Assembly: GCA_965662365.1 (NCBI GenBank)
Contig: CBFIHR010000089.1
Coordinates: forward strand, 1-16,179
Source: CAWVWD01 sp965662365
GTDB taxonomy: Bacteria > Bacteroidota > Bacteroidia > Chitinophagales > Saprospiraceae
Length of the DNA stretch: 16,179 nucleotides
Direction: 5' to 3'
A program made the translations under genes and the position numbers. The notes under the pieces are model-generated. The model was given only the letters and a program-made list of their open reading frames with translations. It was not told the origin of the DNA and did not search any database. Shown here piece after piece: positions 7,377 through 14,892 of the stretch; the first letter of the stretch is position 1; every line of letters begins with the position of its first letter.

Positions 7377-8180
7377 TTACTCTTCTGATGATTGTTGATT
7401 TTTTTCTAGTAGGGCTTTTAGTTCTTTCACTTGCAATTCCAAATTATCTAATTTTCGCTCAATGGTTTCATTATTGTCCAGTGTCATTTCATCGACAAAA
7501 ATTGCATTGGCTAATGACATGCCGAAGATGCCGCCAATTAGCACAATAAACGCAAAGTACATTCGGGTAAAAAAGATAGTTGTTTCATTATTAGAGGCTT
7601 CTGCAATCGTTTGAGGGATTTCGTTCCAACCTTCCAAAGTAAATAATTGAAAAATAGTATAAAACGAGTGTAGCGGATTGCCAAACAAGTCAGGAGCTAT
7701 TTTTCCATACAAGTGTGTTGTTAAAATGGATAAGATAAAATTGAAAAATAATAAAATAATCAACACAAAAATAGAGGCTTTGAAAGCACGAGATAATCCT
7801 CGAAGTAAGTGTGCTAAATTGGGTACAAACCAAAAAAACTTGACCAGCCGCAGCAGCCTAAACAGCCGTAGCATGATGATAACGAAAGGGTCAATTCCTC
7901 GTTCTATCATTAGGGTCATTAGAGCAGGAAACAGGAGGGGCAGGCTACCAACTGCTACAATAAAGTCAAACTTATTCCATTTATTTTTCCAGTAATTTTT
8001 GAATTTTAAGGTACTGATTTTAACAATTGCTTCCGCTAAAAAGAAAACAATAAAAATATCATCTAAGACCACCCAGAAAATAGCGTCACTTAATTGAGGA
8101 AAACTCAAACAAAAAATAACAATGGCGTTGACGCCAATTGCTATCATCATATTTTTTTCCCGAAAAAAGAATCTTCGCAT
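7377..8180 (-). CDS. Single-domain voltage-gated cation channel (NaChBac-like)
   Basis: The 267-residue protein has the layout of bacterial voltage-gated sodium channels: six membrane segments in one chain, assembled as a tetramer in the inner membrane. Approximate segments are S1 11-31, S2 35-55, S3 71-90, S4 99-120, S5 134-155 and S6 203-228. S4 carries the voltage-sensor pattern of a basic residue every third position (R105, R108, R111, K114). The pore loop contains TLEGWN (T181-N186), where BacNav channels typically have TLESW; E183 corresponds to the selectivity-filter glutamate. The tail (about 236-262) is a heptad-patterned coiled coil, as in BacNav tetramerisation domains. Ion selectivity cannot be told from sequence: the Gly after the Glu differs from well-studied channels and may alter Na/Ca preference. 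The gene lies 139 bp downstream of the reductase gene and may be co-transcribed with it. Confidence 0.88.
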   Translation of the reverse strand: MRRFFFREKNMMIAIGVNAIVIFCLSFPQLSDAIFWVVLDDIFIVFFLAEAIVKISTLKFKNYWKNKWNKFDFIVAVGSLPLLFPALMTLMIERGIDPFVIIMLRLFRLLRLVKFFWFVPNLAHLLRGLSRAFKASIFVLIILLFFNFILSILTTHLYGKIAPDLFGNPLHSFYTIFQLFTLEGWNEIPQTIAEASNNETTIFFTRMYFAFIVLIGGIFGMSLANAIFVDEMTLDNNETIERKLDNLELQVKELKALLEKNQQSSEE

Positions 8181-8245
8181 GGTTAAAGAAAGAATTTTGT
8201 GGAGTGATCAATTAAGCGTTCGGTATTTTTACGGGAGGAGATTGT

Positions 8246-8280
8246 GAGACGAAAGACATTTTGAAAATGCCTTTCATCTC
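8246..8280 (-). terminator. Long hairpin downstream of the reductase gene
   Basis: Two 17-nt arms (8246-8262 and 8264-8280) face each other with almost no spacer. In DNA, 15 of 17 positions are complementary. In minus-strand RNA both exceptions become G-U pairs, whereas on the plus strand they are A-C mismatches. This suggests the structure works in RNA read leftwards, about 40 nt past the reductase stop. No T-tract follows, so it may be a 3'-end or processing hairpin rather than a true intrinsic terminator. Confidence 0.55.
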
Positions 8281-8319
8281 AATTGCTCTTGCTGAATAGT
8301 GTTGTCAGCGTGAATTATC

Positions 8320-9441
8320 CTAAACGTCAAAGGTTACTTCGACGACATCGCTTTTTGCCCTTGATTGACAGGTCAAAATATATCCTTCTTCGACTTCTTC
8401 CTCATCGAGTGCAAAGCAAACGTCCATTTCCACGTTTCCTTTCAAGGTTTTGCCCATACAAGTAGAGCACGAGCCACTCATACACGAGTAAGGCGGTTCT
8501 TCCTTTACTTTGAGCAAGGCTTCGAGTATTGTTTGTTTTCCTGTGATTGTTGTTTCGATACGTTTGCCGTCCAGGTGTACAATAAGTTGGCTTTCGCCCG
8601 AAGTAGCACTGGATTGCTCCGTAGTTTTCGGAGCTGCCTCTGGCGATTTTAACGATGAAAAACGTTCTAAATGCAGGTTTTTCTTATTTACCCCTCGCTC
8701 TAACAAAACCGCTTCTACAGAATCCATCATCGGAGCTGGCCCACAGATAAAATATTCGACGTCTTTATTTCGAGGAGGATTTTCATCTAAGAATAAGCCG
8801 GTTTGTTGTTGATCAGGCACACCAATTTTGCCTTTCCAAGTCATTACCGATTTTTTAAATAAACTTGACAAGCCATTTCCTTGTTTTTGTCTAATCGGAT
8901 GTTGTAAGATATGAGTTACGAAAAACTGTCCTTCATACCTTTTTTCTAACTCCGCCAGTTCATCTTTAAAAATGATGCTTTCCTCGTCTTGATTGCCATA
9001 GAATAAGAAAATCGTACTTTGCGGCTCTTTTTCTAAAGCCGTTTTCGCAATCGACATCAGCGGCGTAATCCCACTTCCGCCACCGAATAAATAATACGTT
9101 TTTCGATTCTCGTGTTTTAAAGTCGTATAAAATCGACCTTGAGGCGACATCACTTCTACTTCGCTGCCGACTTTCACACGGTCATTTATCCAATTTGATA
9201 CCAGGCCATTTTCGATACGTTTTACCGTAACCGTCAAGCGGTTATCTAATGGACTTGAGGACATCGAGTACGCACGACGCTCCTCTTTCTCATTCAAATA
9301 AAATCGAAGGGTAATGTATTGACCTTGTTTGTAATTGAAAATATCTGATTTCTCACTCGGAATATCAAACGTCAACGAAATTGCGTCTTTCGTTTCTTGT
9401 TTGACCGCTTTTACTTTTAGATTATGAAAATTTGAACTCAT
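8320..9441 (-). CDS. Ferredoxin reductase/ferredoxin fusion (PaaE-like oxidoreductase)
   Basis: This 373-residue single-chain electron-transfer protein takes electrons from NAD(P)H through FAD to a plant-type [2Fe-2S] cluster and on to a partner oxygenase or other acceptor. Domain order: FAD-binding barrel (about 1-110, with the flavin motif R56-A-Y-S59), nucleotide-binding domain (115-260, with GGGSGITPLMS at 120-130 and FICGPAPMM at 231-239), a Ser/Glu/Thr-rich linker (about 262-284), and a C-terminal ferredoxin domain. The cluster ligands are visible as C320, C325, C328 and C358 (Cx4Cx2C...C). This layout equals that of PaaE, the reductase of phenylacetyl-CoA epoxidase, but no paaABCD genes are nearby, so the partner is unknown and I give no symbol. 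The ATG at 9441 places the start just ahead of the FAD domain. A short palindrome lies 16 bp upstream. Confidence 0.9.
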   Translation of the reverse strand: MSSNFHNLKVKAVKQETKDAISLTFDIPSEKSDIFNYKQGQYITLRFYLNEKEERRAYSMSSSPLDNRLTVTVKRIENGLVSNWINDRVKVGSEVEVMSPQGRFYTTLKHENRKTYYLFGGGSGITPLMSIAKTALEKEPQSTIFLFYGNQDEESIIFKDELAELEKRYEGQFFVTHILQHPIRQKQGNGLSSLFKKSVMTWKGKIGVPDQQQTGLFLDENPPRNKDVEYFICGPAPMMDSVEAVLLERGVNKKNLHLERFSSLKSPEAAPKTTEQSSATSGESQLIVHLDGKRIETTITGKQTILEALLKVKEEPPYSCMSGSCSTCMGKTLKGNVEMDVCFALDEEEVEEGYILTCQSRAKSDVVEVTFDV

Positions 9442-9456
9442 AGTTTTTTATAGTTC

Positions 9457-9471
9457 ACGTAGATTCTACGT
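9457..9471. promoter_or_regulatory. Palindrome ACGTAG-N3-CTACGT upstream of the reductase gene
   Basis: This perfect 6+3+6 palindrome lies 16-30 bp ahead of the reductase ATG. Its position and symmetry suit the binding site of a dimeric regulator, or a hairpin in the 5' leader. No regulator gene is adjacent, and I could not identify a -7 element for this gene, so the role is open. Confidence 0.4.
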
Positions 9472-9840
9472 ATATTTTTATTAATAAATAATGAATGCAA
9501 TAATACGAGTTATAATGTAAAATGTACTCTTTTGGTTTAATGGAATTCTGAAAAGTAGAGTGAAGGAGAGAAGATGCTTAAAAATCATTTGGATAATTGA
9601 GTATTTCTCCACCGGATTAAATCCTAAATGTTAGATTCAAGACAAAAATGTAGGACAAGATGAAGTTTAACTTCAATTTTGTAAAAAGATAAACTTTACA
9701 AGTTTAAAACTACCCTATCAAATTTGGTGTTTAATCCTAAAATCATAGAAAGTTGTCATCAAGTACGATACACAAGAGGTATAAGAGTCGGTCGGTATGT
9801 ATTGACCAAAAGAAAAATTACTTTGATAAAATCATAATTT

Positions 9841-9848
9841 TATCTTTG
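9841..9848 (+). promoter_or_regulatory. Bacteroidota -7 promoter element for the PIG-L gene
   Basis: TATCTTTG matches the TAnnTTTG consensus exactly. A TTTG at 9822-9825 could act as the -33 element, but its 15-bp spacing is shorter than usual. Transcription would start about 25 nt before the ATG, a short leader with A-rich sequence just ahead of the start codon. Confidence 0.6.
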
Positions 9849-9879
9849 AGGCAGCAAACAACCAATAAAAATATTCATA

Positions 9880-12390
9880 ATGAAAAACACACTTTTATTA
9901 ATTACTTTTCTTTTTTCGGCTTTCATTTGTCCCGATTTCTCAGTGGTGAATGCACAAGCACCCGAAAAATGGACTTCAGGCGACATTCACGAAGGTATCA
10001 AGAAGCTTAACGTCTTGGCTTCTGCTTTATATGTTGCCGCACATCCTGACGATGAAAACACTCGACTAATTGCCTATTTAGCCAATCACAAATATGCGAA
10101 TACCGCTTATTTGTCGATGACCAGAGGCGATGGCGGACAGAACTTAATTGGGCCCGAAATTCGAGAATTGTTAGGCGTGATTCGGACACAAGAGTTATTA
10201 GCTGCTCGTGGCGTTGATGGCGGACAGCAGTTTTTTACTCGGGCGAACGATTTTGGCTATTCGAAACATCCAGACGAAACGTTTAATATTTGGGACAAAG
10301 AGTTGGTGATGCAAGATGCCGTAAACGCCATTCGCACTTTTAAACCCGATGTGATTATTACAAGATTTTCGACAGAGCCAGGTCGTACACATGGTCATCA
10401 TACCGCTTCCGCAATGATTGCTAACGAAGCGTTTGATGCTGCGGCTAATCGAAAAATGTATCCTGAACAGGTCAAAACATTAGGAACGTGGCAAGCGAAA
10501 CGTTTACTTTTTAATACCTCGTGGTGGTTTTACGGAAGCCGTGAAAACTTCAATAAAGCGGACAAAACCAACTTATTTTCTGTTGATGTAGGCGTTTATT
10601 ATCCAATCAAAGGAAAATCGAACACCGAAATCGCTGCCGAAAGTCGCAGTATGCACAAGTGTCAAGGTTTTGGTTCAGCAGGAAGCCGTGGCGTTCAGTT
10701 AGAATATTTAGAATATTTGAAAGGCGACAAGCCTGAAAAAGATATTTTTGATGGAATCAATACAACTTGGACACGCCTCAAAGGTGGTGCAAGAATCGGC
10801 GAATTAGTGGCTAAAATCGACCGTGAATTTCGTTACGATAACCCAGCTGCAAGTTTATCAGATTTATTGATGGTTCGCAATATGATTACGGCTTTGCCAG
10901 ACGATAAGCATTGGAAAGCCATAAAATTAGCAGAAGTAGAGGAGTTGATTTATCACTGTGCAGGTTTCTTTTTTGAGGCTTCTGCCAATGATTTTTCCGC
11001 AGTGGCAGGAGATGATATAATGATAAAAATCGAAGCGGTGAATCGTTCAAGTGCAACTGTTGTTTTAAACTCAGTGACTTTTTTACCAAACAACACAACT
11101 TCGGCAATCAACGAAACTTTAGAAAATAACAAGACTTTCGTCAATGAAGAAAAATTGACCATTATGGACGAAACGCCTTTTGGTTCACCGTTTTGGTTAC
11201 GTGGCGAGAATGCGACTTTAGGAATGTATGACGTGCCGAATTCTGCTATGGCGAATATGCCGCAAAATCCTGATTATTTTCAAGCCAAATTTAATTTGAC
11301 CATTAATAATTATCCGTTAATTATCACAAAACCAATCGTTTATAAACGCACTGACCCTGTAAAGGCAGAAGTTTATCGCCCGTTTGTGAAATTGCCAGAG
11401 GCCTTCGTCAGCATCAAAGATGATGTTTATGTTTTTGCGGATAATGAACCGAAAACGGTAGAAGTTGTCGTCAAATCAGGTACGGAAAACATCGGTGGAA
11501 TGGTTCGTTTGGACGTTCCGAAAGGTTGGAAGTGTGAACCGAAAGAATTACCGTTTACCTTAGAACTAAAAGGTGCAACGCAAACAATGGAATTCACGGT
11601 TTATCCTTCTGAAAATCAATCCGTGGAAAACATCACGGCAGTAGCTCGTTTTGAAAATGGCAAACAATTCACACAAGAACTTATCGAAATCGAATACGAT
11701 CACATTCCTGTTCAAACGGTTTTGATGCCTGCAAAAGCGAAATTTGTTCGGGTCGATTTACAGAAAAAGGGCGAAAACGTGGGCTACATCATGGGAGCTG
11801 GAGATGATATCCCGGCCAGTTTGGAGCAAATCGGTTACAAGGTTTCTATATTAGAAAATAAAGATATTACGGCTGAAAATTTGAAAAACTTCGATGCTGT
11901 AATTTTGGGCGTTCGTGCTTACAATACAGTTTCGGATTTAAAATATCATCAATCGACTTTGATGGACTATGTCAAAAATGGCGGTACGATGATTGTCCAA
12001 TACAATACTTCTTTTCGTATGGTTTTGGATAGTATTGCACCATATTCGTTGAAGTTATCTCGGGATAGGGTAGCGGTTGAAGAAGCAGAAGTACGCATTT
12101 TAGCACCTAAACACGAAGTAATGAACACGCCAAATAAAATCACATCGGCTGATTTTGAAAATTGGGTACAGGAACGTGGCTTATATTTTCCGAATGAATG
12201 GGCGGATCAGTTTACGCCTATTTTATCCGCTAATGATCCTGGTGAAACGCCAAAAGATGGCGGTTTGTTGGTCGCTAAGTATGGCGAAGGTTATTATATA
12301 TATTCAGGCTATTCTTGGTTTAGAGAGTTGCCAGCTGGAGTACCTGGAGCGTACCGTATTTTTACAAATTTGATTTCTATTGGGAAATAA
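9880..12390 (+). CDS. Secreted multidomain PIG-L (LmbE-like) deacetylase
   Basis: The 836-residue protein starts with a signal peptide (about 1-26, hydrophobic core LLLITFLFSAF, cleavage likely after NAQA), so it acts outside the cytoplasm. Residues about 45-250 form a PIG-L/LmbE zinc-dependent N-deacetylase domain. Metal-site motifs are AHPDDE (H55 and D58 as likely ligands, D57 as likely catalytic base) and THGHH at 170-174, which supplies the third ligand. The middle (about 380-630) looks all-beta; the stretch near 516-577 resembles NEW3-type sandwich domains. The end (about 633-836) resembles the ThuA/glutamine-amidotransferase-like fold (VGYIMGAGDD, FDAVILGVRAYN). PIG-L enzymes remove N-acetyl groups from amino sugars; the substrate here, possibly a polysaccharide or glycoconjugate, is not shown. 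There are no adjacent SusC/SusD or glycoside hydrolase genes. It is transcribed alone, with a promoter just upstream and a terminator after it. Confidence 0.9.
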   Translation: MKNTLLLITFLFSAFICPDFSVVNAQAPEKWTSGDIHEGIKKLNVLASALYVAAHPDDENTRLIAYLANHKYANTAYLSMTRGDGGQNLIGPEIRELLGVIRTQELLAARGVDGGQQFFTRANDFGYSKHPDETFNIWDKELVMQDAVNAIRTFKPDVIITRFSTEPGRTHGHHTASAMIANEAFDAAANRKMYPEQVKTLGTWQAKRLLFNTSWWFYGSRENFNKADKTNLFSVDVGVYYPIKGKSNTEIAAESRSMHKCQGFGSAGSRGVQLEYLEYLKGDKPEKDIFDGINTTWTRLKGGARIGELVAKIDREFRYDNPAASLSDLLMVRNMITALPDDKHWKAIKLAEVEELIYHCAGFFFEASANDFSAVAGDDIMIKIEAVNRSSATVVLNSVTFLPNNTTSAINETLENNKTFVNEEKLTIMDETPFGSPFWLRGENATLGMYDVPNSAMANMPQNPDYFQAKFNLTINNYPLIITKPIVYKRTDPVKAEVYRPFVKLPEAFVSIKDDVYVFADNEPKTVEVVVKSGTENIGGMVRLDVPKGWKCEPKELPFTLELKGATQTMEFTVYPSENQSVENITAVARFENGKQFTQELIEIEYDHIPVQTVLMPAKAKFVRVDLQKKGENVGYIMGAGDDIPASLEQIGYKVSILENKDITAENLKNFDAVILGVRAYNTVSDLKYHQSTLMDYVKNGGTMIVQYNTSFRMVLDSIAPYSLKLSRDRVAVEEAEVRILAPKHEVMNTPNKITSADFENWVQERGLYFPNEWADQFTPILSANDPGETPKDGGLLVAKYGEGYYIYSGYSWFRELPAGVPGAYRIFTNLISIGK

Positions 12391-12433
12391 GGTGTGGTTT
12401 GTATCTAAACTGAACGGGTAAAATAGTAGTATT

Positions 12434-12496
12434 CGAGCCACAATAGCCCTTGTATTTGTGTCCTTTAAATGCACTCGTATTGGCTATTGTGGTTCG
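12434..12496 (+). terminator. Terminator between convergent PIG-L and VWA genes
   Basis: The 15-nt arms CGAGCCACAATAGCC (12434-12448) and GGCTATTGTGGTTCG (12482-12496) enclose a 33-nt loop. The one non-Watson-Crick position is a G-U pair in plus-strand RNA but an A-C mismatch on the minus strand, so it is better suited to the PIG-L transcript. ATATTTTG follows the stem. The loop is longer than in a typical terminator. Confidence 0.65.
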
Positions 12497-12556
12497 ATAT
12501 TTTGTAGGATAATTATTAATTAATAATATTAATATATCTAAATAATTAGTGAAAGA

Positions 12557-14023
12557 TTATAGATTTTTAGCGGTATTCACTAAATCCCAAAACTCTGTTT
12601 TATAACCATGTGGGTCATAAATAATGTTTCCATTCATCCATTGTAGAATATCATCATAAGTCAGCTGCTGCTTATATTGAGAATCAATCAGTAGCATTCC
12701 AAAAGCAGTAACACTTCCGGCGAAAATCATCGCTTCACTGGCTTGTGTAAATGTATTATTAGAATTATAAATTGGTAAATTCAACGGAATGCTAACTGTC
12801 GCATCGGGTGCTTTGTATCGAAAATCTATAGAGAAAATTGGTGTGGTTTCGGTGATTGACTGCTTTGGAATAATTTCGTATAAGGCTGTGATATTTTGTC
12901 CGGCTCCGATTTCGCCGGCATCGATGCTATCATTTGTAAAATCAGCATTATCTAAAACACGGTTTTCATAGCCAATTAAGCGATAGGCTTCAACATTAGT
13001 TGAGTCGAACTGCACTTGCACTTTCACATCTTTTGCAACAGTGTAAAATTTACCATAATCATGTATAAAGACTTTTGTCAATTGGTCGATTTTATCCAAA
13101 TACTCAAATGTTCCGTTGCCATGATTCGCCATTTGTTCTAAAGTACCTTCGTTATAATTGCCTCTTCCAACGCCTAAAATCGTCAAAAATACTCCTAAGT
13201 CTCTTTTTTCTTCAATCAATTCAACCAAGTCATCTTGACTCGTAATTCCGACATTAAAGTCGCCATCGGTACCGACAATAATTCGATTATTTCCACCTTG
13301 AATAAAATATTGCTCGGCAATATCATACGCCATTTCGATAGCTTTTCCGCCAGCAGTACTTCCGTCTGCATCTAACTTATTAATGGCTCTTTTGATTTTT
13401 GATTTGTTGTCGCAAGTTGTAGAAGCTAACGCAATATCAACGTCGCCAGAGTAAGTCACAATAGCGACTCTATCATTTGCCCCTAATTCATCGACTAACA
13501 TACTAAAGCCTTGCTGTAATAATCCTAATTTATCACTACTATTCATCGACCCAGAAACATCAACTAAAAAGACAAAATTAGAAGGAGGTCTTTGTGTCAT
13601 CGGTTCACCTTTGATACCGATTCGTATCAATTTATTATTTGTATTCCACGGGCATTGACTGACTTCCCCGTTTAGGTCAATCGGATGTTGTGATGCATTA
13701 AAAGCATAATTGTAATCAAAATAATTAATCAATTCTTCTGTACGAACCGCCGCCGCAGGTGGTAGTTGATTATCTTGTTGAAGAAATCGACGGACATTTG
13801 CGTAAGCTGCACCGTCTGCATCAATCGAAAAAGTCGAAGTTGGTTCGTCCGTTACGTTGATAAAAGGGTTTTCTATAATTTGATTGTAATTATCGCCTGT
13901 TACGCCCGTCATGTCAGTGGACATATCATAAAAAGGGGAATAGGATAATTCGTCATCTGAGTAACAACCGATTACAAAAAGTAAAACGGCAAGAAGTGAT
14001 AGTTTAGTTAGATTTTTCATCAT
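12557..14023 (-). CDS. VWA-domain lipoprotein, YfbK-like
   Basis: The 488-residue protein begins with a lipoprotein signal peptide: a hydrophobic stretch, then LLFVIGC with C20 as the lipidated residue. It should be anchored to a membrane, probably facing the periplasm or surface. Residues about 55-140 match the N-terminal region that precedes the VWA domain in YfbK-type proteins (FSIDADGAAYANVRRFL is typical). The VWA domain (about 148-310) has a full MIDAS metal site: DVSGS at 155-159, T223 and D253 (GTDGD). The rest (about 310-485) corresponds to the DUF3520 region. VWA domains bind ligands through a divalent metal; the ligand is unknown for this family. The protein is shorter than E. coli YfbK, mainly in the linker after the lipid anchor. 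No MoxR ATPase, sigma factor or anti-sigma gene adjoins it. It has its own promoter. Confidence 0.87.
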   Translation of the reverse strand: MMKNLTKLSLLAVLLFVIGCYSDDELSYSPFYDMSTDMTGVTGDNYNQIIENPFINVTDEPTSTFSIDADGAAYANVRRFLQQDNQLPPAAAVRTEELINYFDYNYAFNASQHPIDLNGEVSQCPWNTNNKLIRIGIKGEPMTQRPPSNFVFLVDVSGSMNSSDKLGLLQQGFSMLVDELGANDRVAIVTYSGDVDIALASTTCDNKSKIKRAINKLDADGSTAGGKAIEMAYDIAEQYFIQGGNNRIIVGTDGDFNVGITSQDDLVELIEEKRDLGVFLTILGVGRGNYNEGTLEQMANHGNGTFEYLDKIDQLTKVFIHDYGKFYTVAKDVKVQVQFDSTNVEAYRLIGYENRVLDNADFTNDSIDAGEIGAGQNITALYEIIPKQSITETTPIFSIDFRYKAPDATVSIPLNLPIYNSNNTFTQASEAMIFAGSVTAFGMLLIDSQYKQQLTYDDILQWMNGNIIYDPHGYKTEFWDLVNTAKNL

Positions 14024-14051
14024 AAAATATTTTGATTAATTGAATATATTA

Positions 14052-14059
14052 CAAACGTA
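14052..14059 (-). promoter_or_regulatory. Bacteroidota -7 promoter element for the VWA lipoprotein gene
   Basis: Minus-strand TACGTTTG matches TAnnTTTG exactly and lies 28 bp ahead of the ATG, giving a leader of about 20 nt. No -33 element stands out at normal spacing. Confidence 0.55.
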
Positions 14060-14126
14060 TAGAGAAGTGCAAGTGTAGCTTATAAAATAAGATTTTAAAT
14101 GATATTAGTTAATTTATTAAAAACAA

Positions 14127-14163
14127 AAAAGTCGAAAATTTCAAACTGAAATTTTCGACTTTT
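14127..14163 (-). terminator. Strong intrinsic terminator after porT
   Basis: A perfect 17-bp stem (14127-14143 with 14147-14163) has a 3-nt loop. On the minus strand it is followed by a run of T residues broken by a single G. It starts 22 nt after the stop codon of the porT-like gene and separates the ubiE-porT unit from the VWA gene downstream. The matching A-run on the other side makes it nearly symmetric. Confidence 0.9.
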
Positions 14164-14184
14164 CTATCAGCGAAGCATCGATAC

Positions 14185-14892
14185 TTATCCTTCAAAGTGG
14201 AAAGAAATCGTAAATGTTCTTGATAAAACTTTATCTAGGATATTAGAAAATTCTAAATCTTCGTTGTAAATCAAACCGTTACTAACTCCTTGTGAGAACT
14301 TAATCTCAGGTGAAAAGATAAAGTACGGAAAGAAGAACTGAACGCCTGCGCCTAATTCTACCGCAAAATCAGTTGGGGCGACTTTGATTGAATTTACATC
14401 TTGTCTTATTCGGGATTTACTGGCGACATCGAAGGAGTATTTTACTCCTCCCACCACGAAAACTCGTAAATCTTTGTAAGGCTCTGACTTGTATCGAACA
14501 TGAAACGGCATTTCAAAAAAGACCGCTTCGACTCGTTTAGGTATCAATAAACCTGAGTCTGTCGAGTATTGCAGCGTCCTGTCTGCAAATGATAATGTCG
14601 GTAGAAATCTGAAGTCAAAATGTTGACCGATTTTTAAATTGGTTACAATTCCTAAATTGAATCCTTGTCCATACAGGCCTTCGACTCCTCGAATACTGTC
14701 GCTCGTAAAGAATCGACTGGATTGATATGGTTGAAAACTTGACGTATTATATGCCAAGGTGATTCCAAAATAATACGGCTTTGACGCAAAATCCAGGTAA
14801 TTATACGTTCCCCTAATTTGAGCATTAGCGGCGAAACTTAAAATTGCTAAAACTGCAATTAAACTTATTTTTTTCCAATGTAGATTGAGCAT
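14185..14892 (-). CDS. porT: PorT-like outer-membrane beta-barrel protein (type IX secretion)
   Basis: The 235-residue protein has a clear signal peptide (KK followed by a hydrophobic core, cleavage likely after FAANA near residue 24). The mature part has alternating beta-strand character, many aromatic residues and a C-terminal strand ending in phenylalanine-rich FTISFHFEG. This is the layout of small outer-membrane barrels of the PorT/porin family. PorT (SprT in Flavobacterium) is a component of the type IX secretion system, and its gene is often found directly after ubiE in Bacteroidota. Here the two overlap by 28 bp. The specific name rests mainly on this gene order plus length, since family motifs are weak; a generic porin-family protein is the alternative. 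The ATG at 14892 is the only start that keeps the signal peptide intact. Translation is probably coupled to ubiE. Confidence 0.8.
   Translation of the reverse strand: MLNLHWKKISLIAVLAILSFAANAQIRGTYNYLDFASKPYYFGITLAYNTSSFQPYQSSRFFTSDSIRGVEGLYGQGFNLGIVTNLKIGQHFDFRFLPTLSFADRTLQYSTDSGLLIPKRVEAVFFEMPFHVRYKSEPYKDLRVFVVGGVKYSFDVASKSRIRQDVNSIKVAPTDFAVELGAGVQFFFPYFIFSPEIKFSQGVSNGLIYNEDLEFSNILDKVLSRTFTISFHFEG

Larger units (their letters stand above)
9442..9879. other. Divergent intergenic region between the reductase and PIG-L genes
   Basis: No credible gene is seen in these 438 bp. Contents: a palindrome next to the reductase start (9457-9471), a 7+1+7 palindrome TGAAGTT-T-AACTTCA at 9661-9675, and overlapping inverted repeats. 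These last are TTGTAAA 9679-9685 with TTTACAA 9695-9701, and AAACTT 9691-9696 with AAGTTT 9700-9705, which cannot all form at once. A -7 promoter for the PIG-L gene lies at the right end. Confidence 0.5.

Noticed and set aside
9753..10010. An 85-codon rightward frame overlapping the PIG-L start
   Set aside because: It runs out of frame through the signal peptide of the PIG-L gene, which has strong motifs in its own frame.
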